A stretch of 64,000 nucleotides of DNA from Magnolia sinica (Eukaryota > Streptophyta > Magnoliopsida > Magnoliales > Magnoliaceae), in contig NC_080583.1 in assembly GCF_029962835.1 (NCBI RefSeq), positions 3,209,001 through 3,273,000 on the forward strand, in the 5' to 3' direction. Under the pieces are notes generated by a model. That model did no database searches and was not told the DNA's origin. It saw only the letters and a list, made by a program, of their open reading frames with translations. The position numbers and the translations under genes were made by a program. Shown piece after piece: positions 1 to 21,790 of the stretch; position 1 is the stretch's first letter, and each line of letters starts with the position of its first letter.

Positions 1-830
1 TGAGAATAGAGTTTCCCCAGTAGACGACTAAGTCTTAGTCCTGTAAGCCCAGAGGACAAATGGGAGCTCCTCGGCCCAGTTGCCTTTTATTTTTTTCAAC
101 TTTGTCTTGAGATGGTGTTTGATAACCTTGTTGGCAGCTTCTACCTGTCCGTTAGATTGCGGGTGCCGAGGCGAGGAATATGTGTTGGTGATGTCGAGCC
201 CCTGACACATGCCTTGGAACTTATCATTGTCGAATTGCTTGCCGTTATCAGACACAATGGTGCATGGAATCCCAAACTAACAGATTATGTTTTTCCACAA
301 AAATTTGATCACTTTTTGCTCCGTGATCTTCGCGACAGGTTCGACTTTAGCCCATTTGGTGAAGTAGTCAACTGCGACAATAGCGAACTTGACTTGGCCC
401 TTTCCTATGGGTAGGGGACCGATGATATCGATTCCTCATTGAGCGAACGACCACGGACCGCTCATGGGAGTCAATTCTTCTGCAGGTTGCCTTGGCACAG
501 CTACATATCATTGACACTTATCGCACCTTTGAACATAGTTCTTTGAATCTTCCTTAATGGTCGGCCAGAAATATCCTTGCCAGAGTATCTTCAGGGCCAG
601 GGCTCGGCCACCAGAGTGATTTCTGCAGATTCCTTCGTGAATCTCTTGAATCACATAATCTGCCTCATCGGGTCGGAGACACTTGAGATAGGGCTACTAA
701 TGCCCTTTCTTGTACAATATCCCCTCCAGAACTATGTACCGCGCTGCTCTGACTCTTAGGCGCCTTGCTTCCAACCTATCTGAAGGAACCTCACCGGATG
801 TGAGATATCTATAAATTGGGTCCATCTAGC
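1..830 (-). pseudogene. Tat element: integrase domain (partial)
   Basis: The clearest stretch is at 28-255, where the integrase core reads SDNGKQFDNDKFQGMCQGL, followed by HPQSNGQVEAANK and an ALPFVLWAYRTT-like ending. Upstream on the minus strand (about 500-700) lies degraded zinc-finger sequence with paired cysteines. Known family role: insertion of the cDNA copy into host DNA. Part of the fossil element and not intact; the C-terminal end is outside the window. Confidence 0.85.
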
Positions 831-870
831 TTGGAGTATCACTTACTGGATTGACCGTTTTCTTCTCCGT

Positions 871-1690
871 CTAGTCGATGCTCGGATGCTCTATGAACTC
901 CACGGGGATGAATCGCAGGATCTTTCCTTCTGTGGCCGAGGCTAACTTTGCTAGAGCATCGGCCCACAAATTTTCTGCTTTGGGGATTTGATGGATAGTG
1001 CAGCTCCAAAATCTTTCAATCAATTTTCTTGCCTCGTCTAGATAAGCAATCATTCTTGCTTCTTTAGCTTCATACTCGATGGAGATGTGGTTCACTACCA
1101 GCTGGGAATCACATCGGACCTAAATGAACTGAACCCCCAGGCTTGCTGCCAGTCTGAGTCCAGCGAGTAGAGCCATGTACTCTGCCTCATTGTTGGAGGC
1201 TTTGAAATCGAGTCGGATTGCATACTGGATGGGTGTGGAGTCAGGCGCGACCATGACAATTCCTGCCCCACCGCGTTTGGCATTGGATGACCCTTCTACG
1301 TAGAGAATCCATCCTGATGCAGATTCTGCCTCTTGATTGCTTGGAGGAACAGGCGAGGGAGCCACTTTGACTCCAGTACTGATCCCTTCTTCACTCGGAG
1401 TGATGAATTCCACAATGAAGTCGGCCACGGCTTGGCCCTTAATTGTTATCCTTGGACGAAACTGGATGTCGAATTCACTAAGTTCGATGGCCCACTTGGT
1501 TAGCCGACCAAAACTTTGGGCCTCTGAAGAACTTTTTTGAGAGGAAAATCTGTTAACACAATGACGAAATGAGCTTGTAAATACGGACGTAACCTCCAAG
1601 CTGAAACGATGAGACTAAGCACTAGCTTCTCGAGAGCCGGATATCTTGTCTCGACAGGCACCATGGCCTTACTTACATAGTATACGGGAT
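871..1690 (-). pseudogene. Tat element: RNase H and additional archaeal-type RNase H
   Basis: The segment near 1340-1600 resembles the end of the ordinary gypsy RNase H (FGRLTKWAIELSEFDIQF, then KGQAVADFIVEF). It is followed by a second RNase H with the DGASN-like start (here VEGSSNAKRGGAG) and the NNEAEYMALLAGLRLA helix. The QIPKAENLWADALAKLAS segment near 930-1000 matches the end of that second domain. Two RNase H domains in a row is a known Tat-lineage trait. Broken. Confidence 0.83.
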
Positions 1691-2700
1691 GTTATTTGCC
1701 TCCTACCTCGCTAATCAGGGCCGAGCTAACGGCCGAAGTTGAGATTGCCAGGTACAGGAACAAGGGATCACCTTCTTCGGGCTTGGACAACAAGGGTGGT
1801 GAGCCTAAATACTGTTTCAATTGCTGGAAGGCTTGTTCGCATTCCGTCGTCAATTCTGCCTTCATATGACCCTTCAATTGTCGAAAGAAGGGGAGGCATT
1901 TATCTGTGGCTCTGAATATGAAATGCCTGAGTGCATTACTCGTCCTGTGAGGTATTGTATTTTCTTGACAGTTCGAGGCGAATTCATGTCGAGGAGTGCT
2001 TTGATCTTATTGGGGTTTGCTTTAATGCCCCTCTGGCTAACTTGAAACCTGAGAAATTTACCACAACTGACTCATGAGGCGCACTTCACGGGATTCAGCT
2101 TCATCTGGTATTCTCAAAGGATGGTGAAAGTTTCTCCGAGATCTGTCAGGTGGTCAGATGCCTTGACGTTTTTTACTAACATGTCGTCGATGTACACTTC
2201 CATCATATGTCGATCTGCTTGGCAAACATTTAATTCACTAGCCTTTGGTATGTGGCCCCAACGTTTTTCATGTCAAACGGCATAACCTGGTAATAGTAGA
2301 GTCCCTTCTCCATGACAAAGGTAGTCTTCTGCCTGTCTGGGGGGTGCATCGCGATCTAGTTATACCCGTAGTAAGCGTCCGGAAAAGAAAGTAGTTCGTG
2401 TCCTACTGTGCTGTCCACCAGCTGATCAATCTGAGGCAACGGGAAGCTATCCTTCGGACACGCCTTATTTAGATCCGAGTAATCTACGTAAACCCGTCAT
2501 TTTCCATTGGCCTTCTTGATGAGGACCACGTTTGCGATCCACTCGGGATAGTGTACCTCCTCTATGAAACTGGCATCGAGTAAAATGGAGACTTCGTCGG
2601 CTATGGATTCATACTGCTCGGCGTCGAACGGTCTCCTCTTTTACTTCATAGGTTTGTGATCCGGGTCTACATTTAGTCTGTGGACCATGACATCCGGAGA
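1690..2700 (-). pseudogene. Tat element: reverse transcriptase
   Basis: The minus strand carries a YIDDM catalytic box at about 2181-2195, followed downstream by a VKASDHLTDLGETF-like helix. The end of the domain (CEQAFQQLKQYLGSPPLLSKP, 1692-1877) is the usual gypsy connection to RNase H. Recognised by motif order; several breaks make it a fossil. Confidence 0.8.
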
Positions 2701-2744
2701 GATTCCAGGCATATCTTCATGGACCATGTGAAGACATCTCTGTG

Positions 2745-3535
2745 CTATCGCAGGAAGGCTAGCACTTCGAACCGCTGTTCAGGGTCCAACGATGTTCCAA
2801 GCTGAACAGTTCTTCTTGGGTTTGCCTCATCGAGCGGTACTTTCTCCAGGTCTTTCACGGATAAACCCTCCGTAGGTCCTCTGGGGTCTAGCAGGTTGAC
2901 GGTGAGTGCTTGCTTAACTAACCCTTTCTTAACTGCTATAGTATAGCATCTCCAAGCCTCGCGTTGATCACCTCGAAGGTATCCTATTCTGCCCTCAACG
3001 GGGAACTTCATCATCAAATAATAAGTAGAAACGACCGCCCTCATTGCATTGAGGGAATGTCTGCCCAGAATAACGTCATATACGGATGGTACATTGACAA
3101 CAAGGAAGTCCACCATGAGGGTGGCTTGATTTGTTCTTCTCCTGCGGTCACAGGGAGGGAGATGGCTCCTTCGGAGATTACTCCTTCTCCGACAAAGCCG
3201 TGTAGGGGGTCTTCACAAGTCTAAGATGTGACCTTGGGATCTCCATTCTTTCAAAGGCCTTGGAGTAGATTACATCGGTCGAGCTTCCGGTATTAACCAA
3301 GATGCGGTACACTTTGTGGTATGTTATGGTCATAGTAACCACAGGGCGTCGTCATGCGGGTGGTGGATTCCGCGCGCATCATCTTCCGTGAAAGTTAGAC
3401 TACACGGGCTGACTCGGAGCTCCTTGCTAGGCCGCTCGGTTAGGTGGACGTACTGCTCTGGATCGGACTTTAGGGAGTGGGCTTTTCAAGCCTGGTTTGA
3501 GTCTCCTCCATTGGATAAGCCACCGAAGATGTCTG
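2745..3535 (-). pseudogene. Tat element: gag-protease linker and aspartic protease
   Basis: The minus strand reads an IFGG-type linker, an FTEDDARG-like segment with HHPHDDALV, then a retroviral-type aspartic protease active-site motif near 3280-3300 of the form VNTGSSTDVIY, and YDVILGRHSLNAMRAVVS at 3040-3085. These are standard Tat protease signatures. Broken. Confidence 0.78.
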
Positions 3536-3930
3536 CTTAAGGTAGTTTCCTATTTTAGCGCATGGAGCGTCCGCATTCTTCCTTGGCCTCAGCTCGGGAT
3601 TTCTAGTCGGCAAGGTCCTGACTAATGTGGACAGGCCTTCACTAAAGTGGGACCCACTTGTATTGTTGCTACACAGACAAAAGCGCAGTTTCCGTTACCT
3701 TGCAGATGATTTGAGGACTTGTAGCTCACAACATATTCAGGAAGGATATGTCTATTCATGTGAGTGCTCCATACAATATACCATTTTGAATTCAAGAGAT
3801 CGTCAACACCAACATCAAACTCTTCGCTGCTGGGGTGAAAGCAAAGAGATCCCACTTCAACTTTCTCCGCATTCCCCACGACTTTAATATATTTATTAAT
3901 CGAGCCGAGTCGAGCTCGAGTTTGAGATTC
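3531..3930 (-). repeat. Displaced ~390-bp segment inside Tat gag, paralog of 5557-5970
   Basis: This block is nearly the same as 5557-5970. Both begin ATGTCTGCTTAAGG and run through a shared stretch ending in GACTTTAATATATTTATT followed by CGAGCTCGAGTTTGAG. At 5557 it continues LTR-like sequence; here it lies between gag and the protease linker. It therefore looks like a chimeric unit (LTR edge plus a piece of a CTCGA-rich hAT-type element) moved or copied into the element's interior. The mechanism is not visible. Confidence 0.8.
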
Positions 3931-4653
3931 TTCGTTCCTAGGCCTCTTCCCCTTACCAGTCGGATTTCTCCCTTGAACGTTCTTACGAGCATTGGAGAAT
4001 TCATCGGCATTAGTGTACTTTTGAGCTCTGGCGATGAGGTCGGCTAACGTCTTTGGCGGATTCTTCCTAATAGAGAAGGTGAACCTTTCCTCTTTCAAAC
4101 CTCCAAATATGGCGGAGAGTGTCATCTTGTCATCGTAGTCCTCCACTTGAAACGCTTCCTCATTAAAGCGAGTGATATAGTCCTTCAATGACTCCTTGGG
4201 CTCTTGTTTGATGGTGAACAGGTGAGTGTTCGACTTGCAATTCTTCTTACCGCTTATGAATTAGGTAAGGAATAACCAGCTAAGTTCTACGAAGGAACCA
4301 ATGGAATTGTGCTTGAGTTGTCGATACCAACTCTAAGCGAATCTGGTGAGTGTGATTGAAAACCCCCTGCACATCATCGCATCGGTTGTTGTCTAGATTT
4401 GCATCTATAAATTGTAAGCTTCCACGTGCTCGAACGGGTCACCAGACCCGGAATATTGGATGACGGGAGGTATCCGGAATCTCTGCGGCATCACCTCATT
4501 CATGATTACTAAGGTGAATGGAGGCTCGATCTCTTCCATCATCGCCTGAACAACAGCAAGAACTGACGATGACTGCTGCTTCTTTTCAAGTGTCAGGATT
4601 TTGTCATTAAGCTCCGCAAACCGTGCTTCCCAAGGATCTTTGTTCTCAGCCAC
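3930..4653 (-). pseudogene. Tat element: gag
   Basis: The start reads MAENKDPWEARFAELNDK, followed by PFTLVIMNEVMPQRFRIP and YSGSGDPFEHVEAYNL, a typical Tat gag N-terminus. The later part (MKDYITRFNEEAFQV, then NPPKTLADLIARAQKY) is also gag. Immediately after the basic GKGKRPRNEES stretch the reading runs into an inserted segment. Broken. Confidence 0.82.
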
Positions 4654-5180
4654 TATCTCCTGGGCATTTTATGTTTCGGGAGTCCTCATTCCCCTCCTCC
4701 GATCAAGCTCGTGGAGGAGATCCGTAGGTGCCAAGGCTGAGATGACCGAGGCATTTATCGAAGCTCAAATAGCTGTAATCCGAGCCGAGACTCGGATTTG
4801 GGTCAGGGGAGGATTCTAAACCGAAACTGGCGCTCGGGGGCGTTAAGGTCCCTCAGGCCTAATACTCCTCGGCATGGAGTGAGCTTCCACGACTAGACCA
4901 ATCAGCTCACGAACAGGGTTTTCCTGAGTAGGGCGTGGTTGTGGATCCTGTCATTGCTTCATCTGGTTAACCTCATCCCGCGGCGCCTGTATCTCGCTTT
5001 GCATGGCTCGATACTTACTCGCCCGATTACGAGAACACTGGGAAGGCCCTGAGGCTGATTCGGCTGAAGCAGTGAAGAGGAACGAGTCTGCTCATTTTGC
5101 TCTGGTTCTGCAGCTACTACTTTCTTCTTTCCTCTCACTATTATGCTTAAGAATAAGAACCTGACCTTTTGTATCAGCTT

Positions 5181-5196
5181 CCCATAGACAACACCA
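5181..5196 (-). promoter_or_regulatory. Tat element primer-binding region
   Basis: Just inside the LTR end (…CATCAACA at 5201) the minus strand reads TGGTGTTGTCTATGGGA, close to the TGGCGCCGTCTGTGGGA-type tract seen beside the LTR in Tat-like plant elements. It marks where minus-strand priming would start in the family. Confidence 0.6.
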
Positions 5197-5200
5197 AAAA

Positions 5201-5880
5201 TGTTGATGACAAAATCTGGACCACCCTCTACTCCGCACAGCGTAACTCTAAGGAACCCTGGTCCTGCACAAAGGGTTAGCAAAGGAGACCCTGGCTAAGC
5301 CGGGGGACCCTCTGATGCCTAAGTCAGGTCAAGGGAATCTGGGTCTAAGTTGAAGAGTAGAGGGAGAGTGCAAGATGTTGTGTACCTGTAGCAATGGGGT
5401 TTCCCTTGTATTTATACCTGACCATTGGATGGACTAGGTCCGTTAATCTCGGCATGATTCGTTCAATCAATGGAATTTTTAGATCGTGGAGATATTGCGC
5501 ACAATCCTGAGATCGTGTAGAAAATCATGCGTATCTGCGAGCAAGGAAATCGGTCATGTCTGCTTAAGGTAGTTTCCTATTTTAGCGCATGGAGCATCCG
5601 CATTCTTCCCTGGCCTCGGCTCGGGATTTCTAGTCGGAGAGGTCCTGACTAATGTGGATAGGCCTTCGCTAAAGTGGGACCCACCTGTATTGTTGCTACT
5701 CAGACAAAAGCGCAGTTTCCGTTACCTTGCAGATGATCTGAGGACTTGTAGCTCACAACATATTTAGGAAGGATATGTCTATTCATGTGAGTGCTCCATA
5801 TAATATACCATTTTAGATTCAAGAGATTGTCAACACCAACATCAAACTCTTCGCTGCTGGGGTAAAAGCAAAGAGATTCC
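5201..5880 (-). repeat. Tat element 5' LTR (outer edge uncertain)
   Basis: The LTR ends in CA at 5201 on the minus strand. A TATAAATA box lies at 5409-5416 in the right orientation. The outer edge is unclear because the sequence passes into the duplicated unit (5557-5880) and then a CTCGA-type hAT piece. The partner LTR is outside the window. Confidence 0.6.
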
Positions 5881-5970
5881 ACTAGTCGAGCTCGAGTTTG
5901 AGCTTCTCAACATTCCCCACGACTTTAATATATTTATTAATCGAGCCGAATCAAGCTCGAGTTTGAGCTT
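5557..5970 (-). repeat. Second copy of the duplicated LTR-edge/hAT chimeric unit
   Basis: Matches 3531-3930 over almost its full length with scattered substitutions. A short extra GTCGAGCTCGAGTTTGAGC run sits near 5884. This copy continues naturally into the hAT-type sequence on its right, so it is probably the source arrangement. Confidence 0.75.
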
Positions 5971-6143
5971 CGAGTCGAGTCGAGTTGAAATGCCTCCTAG
6001 TCGAACTCGGCTTGAACTCAACTCGAGCTTCAAATAATTAGCTTGACTCAGCCCGTATCGACCATTCAAGCTGAGTCAATCCGAGCTGACTCGAGCCGAG
6101 TCGAGCGAGTTTTTCGAGCTAGCTTGACTCGTGAACAACCCTA
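5883..6143 (-). mobile_element. CTCGA-type hAT-like element, partial
   Basis: The minus strand begins TAGGGTTGTTCACGAGTC at 6143 and runs through subterminal words AGCTCGAAAAACTCG, GACTCGGCTCGAG and so on. The same order is found at 17000-17180. The far end merges with the Tat LTR edge, so only one end is clear. Candidate 8-bp target duplication on the intact side: ATTATTAG (6144-6151). Confidence 0.6.
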
Positions 6144-6571
6144 ATTATTAGTAATTCTGATTTTTTAATTTTTTTTTCTATTTTTAGAGTTTTAGATTTT
6201 CTTCCCTTTTAGAAATAACTTTAGTTATACTAAGACTCTTTTAAAGAAAGTTTATTTGAAATTTTTATTTTTAAAAATTAGGCATTAGAAAAATTTTATT
6301 AGAATTAGGATTTTTATTAGAGTTAGAATTTTGCTATTTTTGATAATTACGAGTTTTAGTTTATTTTTTCTTTATTAGTGTAAGGAGATGTATTAAACGA
6401 TTATCAATAATTCATTAATCAATTTTGGATTTATTATAATTTATTTTTATTTTCTACTTTCTTTCCTCATGGATTCGAAAAGTCTCTGTGAGGAGTCCAG
6501 AGAAGTTCCGTGGATTCGGAATAGTTATCCTCTTGAGGATGACGCTGCTCGACCTCACGTCCTTCCTTGAG
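6144..6571. other. AT-rich spacer with no gene seen
   Basis: A strongly AT-rich stretch (6150-6460) with TTTTTATTAGAGTTAG-like runs. A short block at 6470-6560 resembles dispersed repeat sequence (GGAGTCCAGAGAAGTTCCGT). No open coding structure or RNA gene is visible. Confidence 0.5.
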
Positions 6572-6721
6572 TCATGAGACATGTACCATGGACCAAAAAT
6601 AACAATGACCCAACTCTTGTAAGCAAGTAAATAAAAGATTAAGTGATGGAAAACTAACTGACCAGATTTTGTGTACCAATTCATGATGGTCCCTTATAAC
6701 TGAAAAGAGAGGAATACTGAC

Positions 6722-7662
6722 CTGAATTTTACGATTCTTGAGTAAAGAATGATCAAAAGCCGGTTGCTTATAAACGTCCACGCAGTCGAGGATATCACCG
6801 TATTCTGTCTGTACGAACCTTAAAATCTCTGTTAGTATTCTAAAACATTCTATCTAATCATAATTATAACATGCTGATGATGATGATGATGATTGATAAA
6901 GCTTTTCATTGTTTGTGTTAGTGAATAAAAGAAGTGGGCTGACATGGACGCAGGATCATGGACACAGCTGAGATTAACGGAGGAGTTTTCCATGCTTGGC
7001 CCAGGTGCTGTCAGACCGGTTAAAGTAATTCTGACATAATTTTAGAGAAAGTAAATATTTAACATGGTATTAGAAAATAAAGTCATGTGTTCGAATCTCA
7101 AGAGGAAAAGAGTCAAATATGCCTTGAGTCAATTATTTAACATGGCTACTATTGTTGATTTAGCATACCTTAAAATAAAGTCATCCAATTACCTCTCCAT
7201 TAGATCTCCCAAGAAGTCAAGTGGACCCCACTATGCTCAAACACATGATATGATTACCATGCAGCTCTAACATACGTGATCATTCCCATTTCATTAAATT
7301 GCTAATAGGTTCTTAAAGAAAAATACAACACAACCATCCCACATCATGACCCCCAAAACTTCCATTGATCAAATGGCTAGGAATGTGTTTGATGCAGGAA
7401 TTATTCGGTCCACTAGCCATCCACCCCCATGACAACCAGATGAAGGATCTGGATCACCGAAAATTAGACCCTCTACATCAATGCATGCACTCCATTACAT
7501 CTCAGCGGTTATTACAAGTCTTACCATAATGCTCGTTGCAGCAGGCTTGTTGAAAATCTTGAGTTGTCTCTTAATCTTCAAGTATTCTTCTTTAGAAAAT
7601 TTTCTTGCATTGCTACCAAACTAATATCAGAATTCTACTACTACATGTAATTGCACTGGCAT
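6722..7662 (-). pseudogene. Neprosin-like gene copy A, truncated to exons 1 and 2
   Basis: Exon 2 (6722-6808) is perfectly shaped: AG before, GTCAG after, 87 bp, reading TEYGDILDCVDVYKQP then AFDHSLLKNRKIQ, the neprosin activation-peptide motif. It matches exon 2 of copy B in length and phase. Exon 1 (about 7525-7662) matches B from the start codon to the donor site (GTAAG). Its signal-peptide part is shortened and shifted out of frame, with TGA and TAG codons soon after the ATG. Exons 3-7 are absent: after part of intron 2 (about 6572-6700, similar to 20110-20270) the sequence ends in AT-rich and retrotransposon DNA. It is a broken partial duplicate of copy B. Confidence 0.88.
6850..7520 (-). 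other. Intron 1 of neprosin copy A
   Basis: Holds a (GAT)n run near 6868-6890, also present at the matching place in copy B (20435-20470), then unremarkable sequence. Stretches such as TGATTACCATGCA (7250-7262) and AAATTGCTAATAGG recur in B intron 1 at 21360-21420. This shows the duplication included the intron. Confidence 0.6.
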
Positions 7663-7761
7663 TGAAGGCACGTAGATGTAAACTTCTAAGAGTAGGAGAA
7701 CACTACAAAACTATAGGTTGAAACCCTTTCTCCTCTATTTGTAATGGGTTGAAGGCATATC

Positions 7762-7769
7762 TATTTATA
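7762..7769 (-). promoter_or_regulatory. TATA box of neprosin copy A
   Basis: TATAAATA on the minus strand about 100 bp before the exon 1 start. The surrounding 7680-7800 closely matches the promoter of copy B (21700-21840), including the AGTAGGAGAACACTACAAAAC leader. Confidence 0.6.
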
Positions 7770-7799
7770 AAGACGGGAGCCTTACTTCTATTATTATGA

Positions 7800-9314
7800 A
7801 TTATGAATAAGGGATTGCCAAAAAACTTTTTTTTTTTTTTTTTTTTTTGGTTTTATCAAAAAGGTGGGAATTGGGATCTCAACTTTACCTGGGTCCCACA
7901 GATTAGAACCATTCATTCATCAGGGGCAAAAAATCGAAGTGACCCAACAATCCAACCCATACTTCTTTTAGATGGTTGGGATTTTCTGATCACTGTGATT
8001 TTTGACTGTGGTCCACTTAAGAGCCTTGTGGTGGATGAAGAGTTGAGATCATCGTACACAGATGCCATTATGAGAAAGATGTTGATTATTATTTCTAAGG
8101 TTGTTACATTGATTTTTTACTTTGTATGGTTTTATTTTCCCCAAGTTTTAGAGTGTTGATTTTGAGTGGATTCATTTTTAAATAGAAATGCATTACTGCT
8201 TTCAGAGAATTAAGTTATAGTAACACCCGGAGTTTTTAAGAGCGTAGATTTTAAGGATATAACGTTGATTTGGTATTTTGTATGGATTTTTTAAAGTGAA
8301 GCTGAATTTTTTAAGAGTGTAGATTTAATCCATTTTTCCAGCTGCTTATTTCAAGGCATGAGACTAAAAATGAGACAGATTGAAATCTAAGGTGGACTAC
8401 ACCACAGGAAAATAGTGATTGAACACCCACCGTTAAAAACTTCTAGGCCACTGTAATATTTATTTGCCATCACCTGTTGATTAGGTCACAAAGACCCGGA
8501 TAAATGGATAACACAAAATATTAGCTTGACCCAAAACTTTTGTAGCCTCCCAAGAATTATTTAAGGGTAGGCGTTAAATCACCATTGTTTACTATGGTGT
8601 GGTCCACCTGAGATTTGGATCTGTCATGCCCTAAATAATGATCCAAAATGGATGGACAGGTCGAAAAACAGCATACATCATTGTGGGGCCACATAATACC
8701 GTCCAATAGCTACGTGATGTTTGGCTGTGTTGGTAGGTAAATGTCCTATAAGTTAATAGTGCTTCTGTCATAGCCAAGGTTTCTCCTTGGCAGAGAGATG
8801 TAGGATCCACTATGCCAGAGACGGACAGGAACTCTCTGTCAGATAGCGTTATTATCCAAGCTTTGAAGATGGAAAGAAATTTTACGCCTTCCACCGGCAA
8901 ATCTCTCATAGTCAGATGGATAAAATGATAGAGAGAAATTGAATATTGATGGCTGGTCGAAAGGAAATTTAGGCCAAGGCAGAGGAAGAGTTTGTAGAGA
9001 CCACTCAGGAAAGGTTATCTTTGCATTTCACAAATACTACGGGATTACTTCGAACACGATAGGGGACGCTTAAGCTATGTGAAATGGGATAGACTACTGC
9101 TATTCCCTGGGTCTTGTCAATATCATAGTTGAATCTTATTCCAAGCTCAATTGTGCATGCGGCTAGGTAAGTTACAGCAACACCTGGAGTTTTTTAGGGC
9201 GTGGATTTTAAGTATCTAATGTTGATTTGGTCTTTTGTATGGGTTTTTTTAAAAGTGAACCGGGATTTTTTTAGAGTGCAGATTTTGAGTGGATTTTATT
9301 CCTAAAGAGAAATG
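7800..9314. other. Upstream region of copy A, paralogous to 21830-22690
   Basis: Runs such as CATTATGAGAAAGATGTTGAT (8068 and 22056) and the AACGGTTAATATTCGT / AACGGCTAATATTCGT pair (9893 and 22995) show that several kb upstream of the gene were duplicated with it. It also contains a poly(T) tract at 7830-7848 and three related short repeats (about 8220-8330, 9175-9290) with the words GTAACACC(T/C)GGAGTTTTT. No coding gene seen. Confidence 0.6.
8335..8700. mobile_element. Palindromic MITE fragment
   Basis: Contains the inner and right part of the common palindromic repeat: GGTGGACTACACCACAGG, then GGTGTGGTCCACCTGAG, ATGGATGGACAG and CATACATCATTGTGGGG. The left terminal part is not clear. Confidence 0.55.
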
Positions 9315-9785
9315 GAAGCGGATTGCCTGTGACTGTGTGGGGCCCACAGAGATGTTTGTGACAAATCCACTCCATTCATCTGTTTTTCAAGACTACAATA
9401 GGACAGGATTCTAAAATCAGGTAGATCCAAAACTCATGTGGGAAATACCACAGGATTGAACGCCTGGGGTGACAGAAGTGTATTAGGATGATATTTGTGC
9501 CAACAGTTTATCTGAGTGGTAATAACCCTATGAACGGTTTGGATGGCATATAAATATCATGTTCAGCTCCAGGAAGGAACGATGGGCGTTTCTTTTCCCA
9601 CTGTTTTTTTTTGTGTGTGTGGCCCACCTGAGTTTTGGATATATCTAATTTTTATACTTATATCCTACTATGGTCTTTTGAAAACAGATGGACGGAATGA
9701 ATTTGTCACGGACATCTCTGTGGACCCCACACAGCCCCGGGCACAGGTATATCTATGTGTCCGGGGTCACAGGCAATCCGCTTTT
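9315..9785. mobile_element. Palindromic Mutator-like MITE with 10-bp target duplication
   Basis: Ends read GAAGCGGATTGCCTGTGAC and its complement GTCACAGGCAATCCGCTTTT. The arms pair over most of their length. A perfect 10-bp direct repeat AAGAGAAATG flanks it (9305-9314 and 9786-9795). The paralogous place upstream of copy B (22680-22705) has a single uninterrupted AAAGGTAAATGCTCCAG, an empty site. A 9-10-bp duplication with long inverted ends fits Mutator-like elements. Non-autonomous: no coding capacity. Confidence 0.85.
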
Positions 9786-9795
9786 AAGAGAAATG

Positions 9796-11088
9796 CTCCA
9801 GTCCTCTTAGAGCAAATAGTTACAGTGCTTCTAGTTGCACCGGTTTACTTGGACCGTCCATCGATTTAAAGGCCATTGATCAAACGGTTAATATTCGTTG
9901 TATCATTGTAATATTGCATACCAGCATATGAAACGTGCTTTGGACCTAATGAGCAGTCTGGTTGAATGGATTGGATTTGTCTAAGTGTCCACATGCAACT
10001 GGGAGCACTATAACTTATGAATGTCCCCACATGCATGTAAACCATCCACAAGCCACCCCATGAGCTGATGTGGAACACGTGTTCCAGATCCAAGCTGTCA
10101 AACGGGTGGGTCCCACTGTGTAGATGCCCCTGCCCAGAAATCAGGCAGTCAACTCATCAAACAGGTCATGTTGTGTTCCTTGGGCCCCATCAATTTCCGG
10201 TGGGCCTGTGTTTTACTGGGCCCGTCGAAGAGCAACCCAACTTCATATGTATATATGTTCAGGGACGGCAGTGGGCTGGCCTGTGAGCTTTTGGGCTGGA
10301 TTGTATGTGGGCCGGTTTGGGCAGGTCTTTTAGGCCCATGGAACAGTTAGGCTTTAGGTACAAAAACTCCATTGTATGTACATTAAAGAGGGAATTCAAA
10401 TATGAACTCTGCCTACTTTCAATTGAAATGAACATGTGAAATAGAGGCATAGGCCCATGCAGACCCAGCCCATTAATAGCTTGGGCTAGCTTATAGGATC
10501 TTGGGCTAAGATTGGGCAACATGAAGCCTAGACAGATCCAGACCGTTGACAGCTCTAGTTATATCCCATGGATTTATTGTTCCAATCTTAAATTAGGCAG
10601 CTCGTGTCTTGAATGCATATATACCTTTTAAACCTCCAAGGGGCTTCTTTTTTTTTTTGTGCAAGTGTGGCCCACTTGATCAACGGATGGACTATATTTT
10701 ATCAATTTTCAAGTCAGGCTGGGTTGGGCTTGACCCCAACCATTTGTTTCTGGGCTCAGGCATTGGGGTTTGAGTGTCAGGTCATGCCTAGCTTATCTTG
10801 GCCTAACCCAAACCAGCCCATTGCAACCCAAATCCATTTCATGGACCGCTTGTGTTTCTCACTAGTGTGCCATTTTGGCTTATCTGTGTCAGATGGGTTC
10901 TTTGCATGGCTGTTCTAATTTAAGAAAATCTGGTTTTTCTGTCTAAAAAATAAGTTAAGGTGCTTGCAAAAGCATGTAGATTCATTCCACCTTACCATGT
11001 AATAGAAAAATGAAATATTGATTGGACGACCATGTTACTTTATGAAGTAATAAAACATTTAATAAATTCCTATAATTTTATTAATTCC
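9796..11088. other. Spacer 3' of neprosin copy B rich in GGCCC/GGGCT words
   Basis: 10130-10560 and 10660-10860 are built from repeated TGGGCT, GGGCCGG and AGCCC words, typical of decayed non-autonomous elements. GACAGCTCTA near 10547 resembles a hAT terminal. I could not define ends or a target duplication. No gene seen. Confidence 0.4.
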
Positions 11089-11094
11089 TTTATT
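11089..11094 (-). terminator. Candidate polyadenylation signal of neprosin copy B
   Basis: AATAAA on the minus strand about 50 bp after the TAG stop, next to a 20-bp T run on that strand (11095-11114 on plus is all A). It is the nearest canonical signal downstream. Confidence 0.5.
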
Positions 11095-11144
11095 AAAAAA
11101 AAAAAAAAAAAAAACCAGATAAAAATCCACCACACATCACAACT

Positions 11145-21689
<10,545 letters not shown>

Positions 21690-21790
21690 GGAAGGTATCT
21701 AGATGGACACTCAAAGAGAAGTAGGAGAACACTACAAAACAATAGGTGGGACCCTTCTTCTCTTTTCTTTCTAATGGTTGGAGGTAGATG

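Larger units (their letters stand above)
1..5880 (-). mobile_element. Tat-lineage Ty3/gypsy LTR retrotransposon fossil, 3' part cut by window edge
   Basis: On the minus strand the order is LTR, primer-binding site, gag, protease, reverse transcriptase, RNase H, a second archaeal-type RNase H, integrase. This order, and the second RNase H (GWILYVEGSSNAKRGGAG), are known marks of the Tat/Ogre side of Ty3/gypsy. The gag start (ending PFEHVEAYNL) and the HHPHDDALV-type segment before protease also fit Tat. The element is broken, with breaks in most domains, and is a fossil. Its 3' LTR would lie left of base 1, so age from LTR comparison cannot be estimated. A displaced LTR-edge segment lies inside gag. 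Confidence 0.87.
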
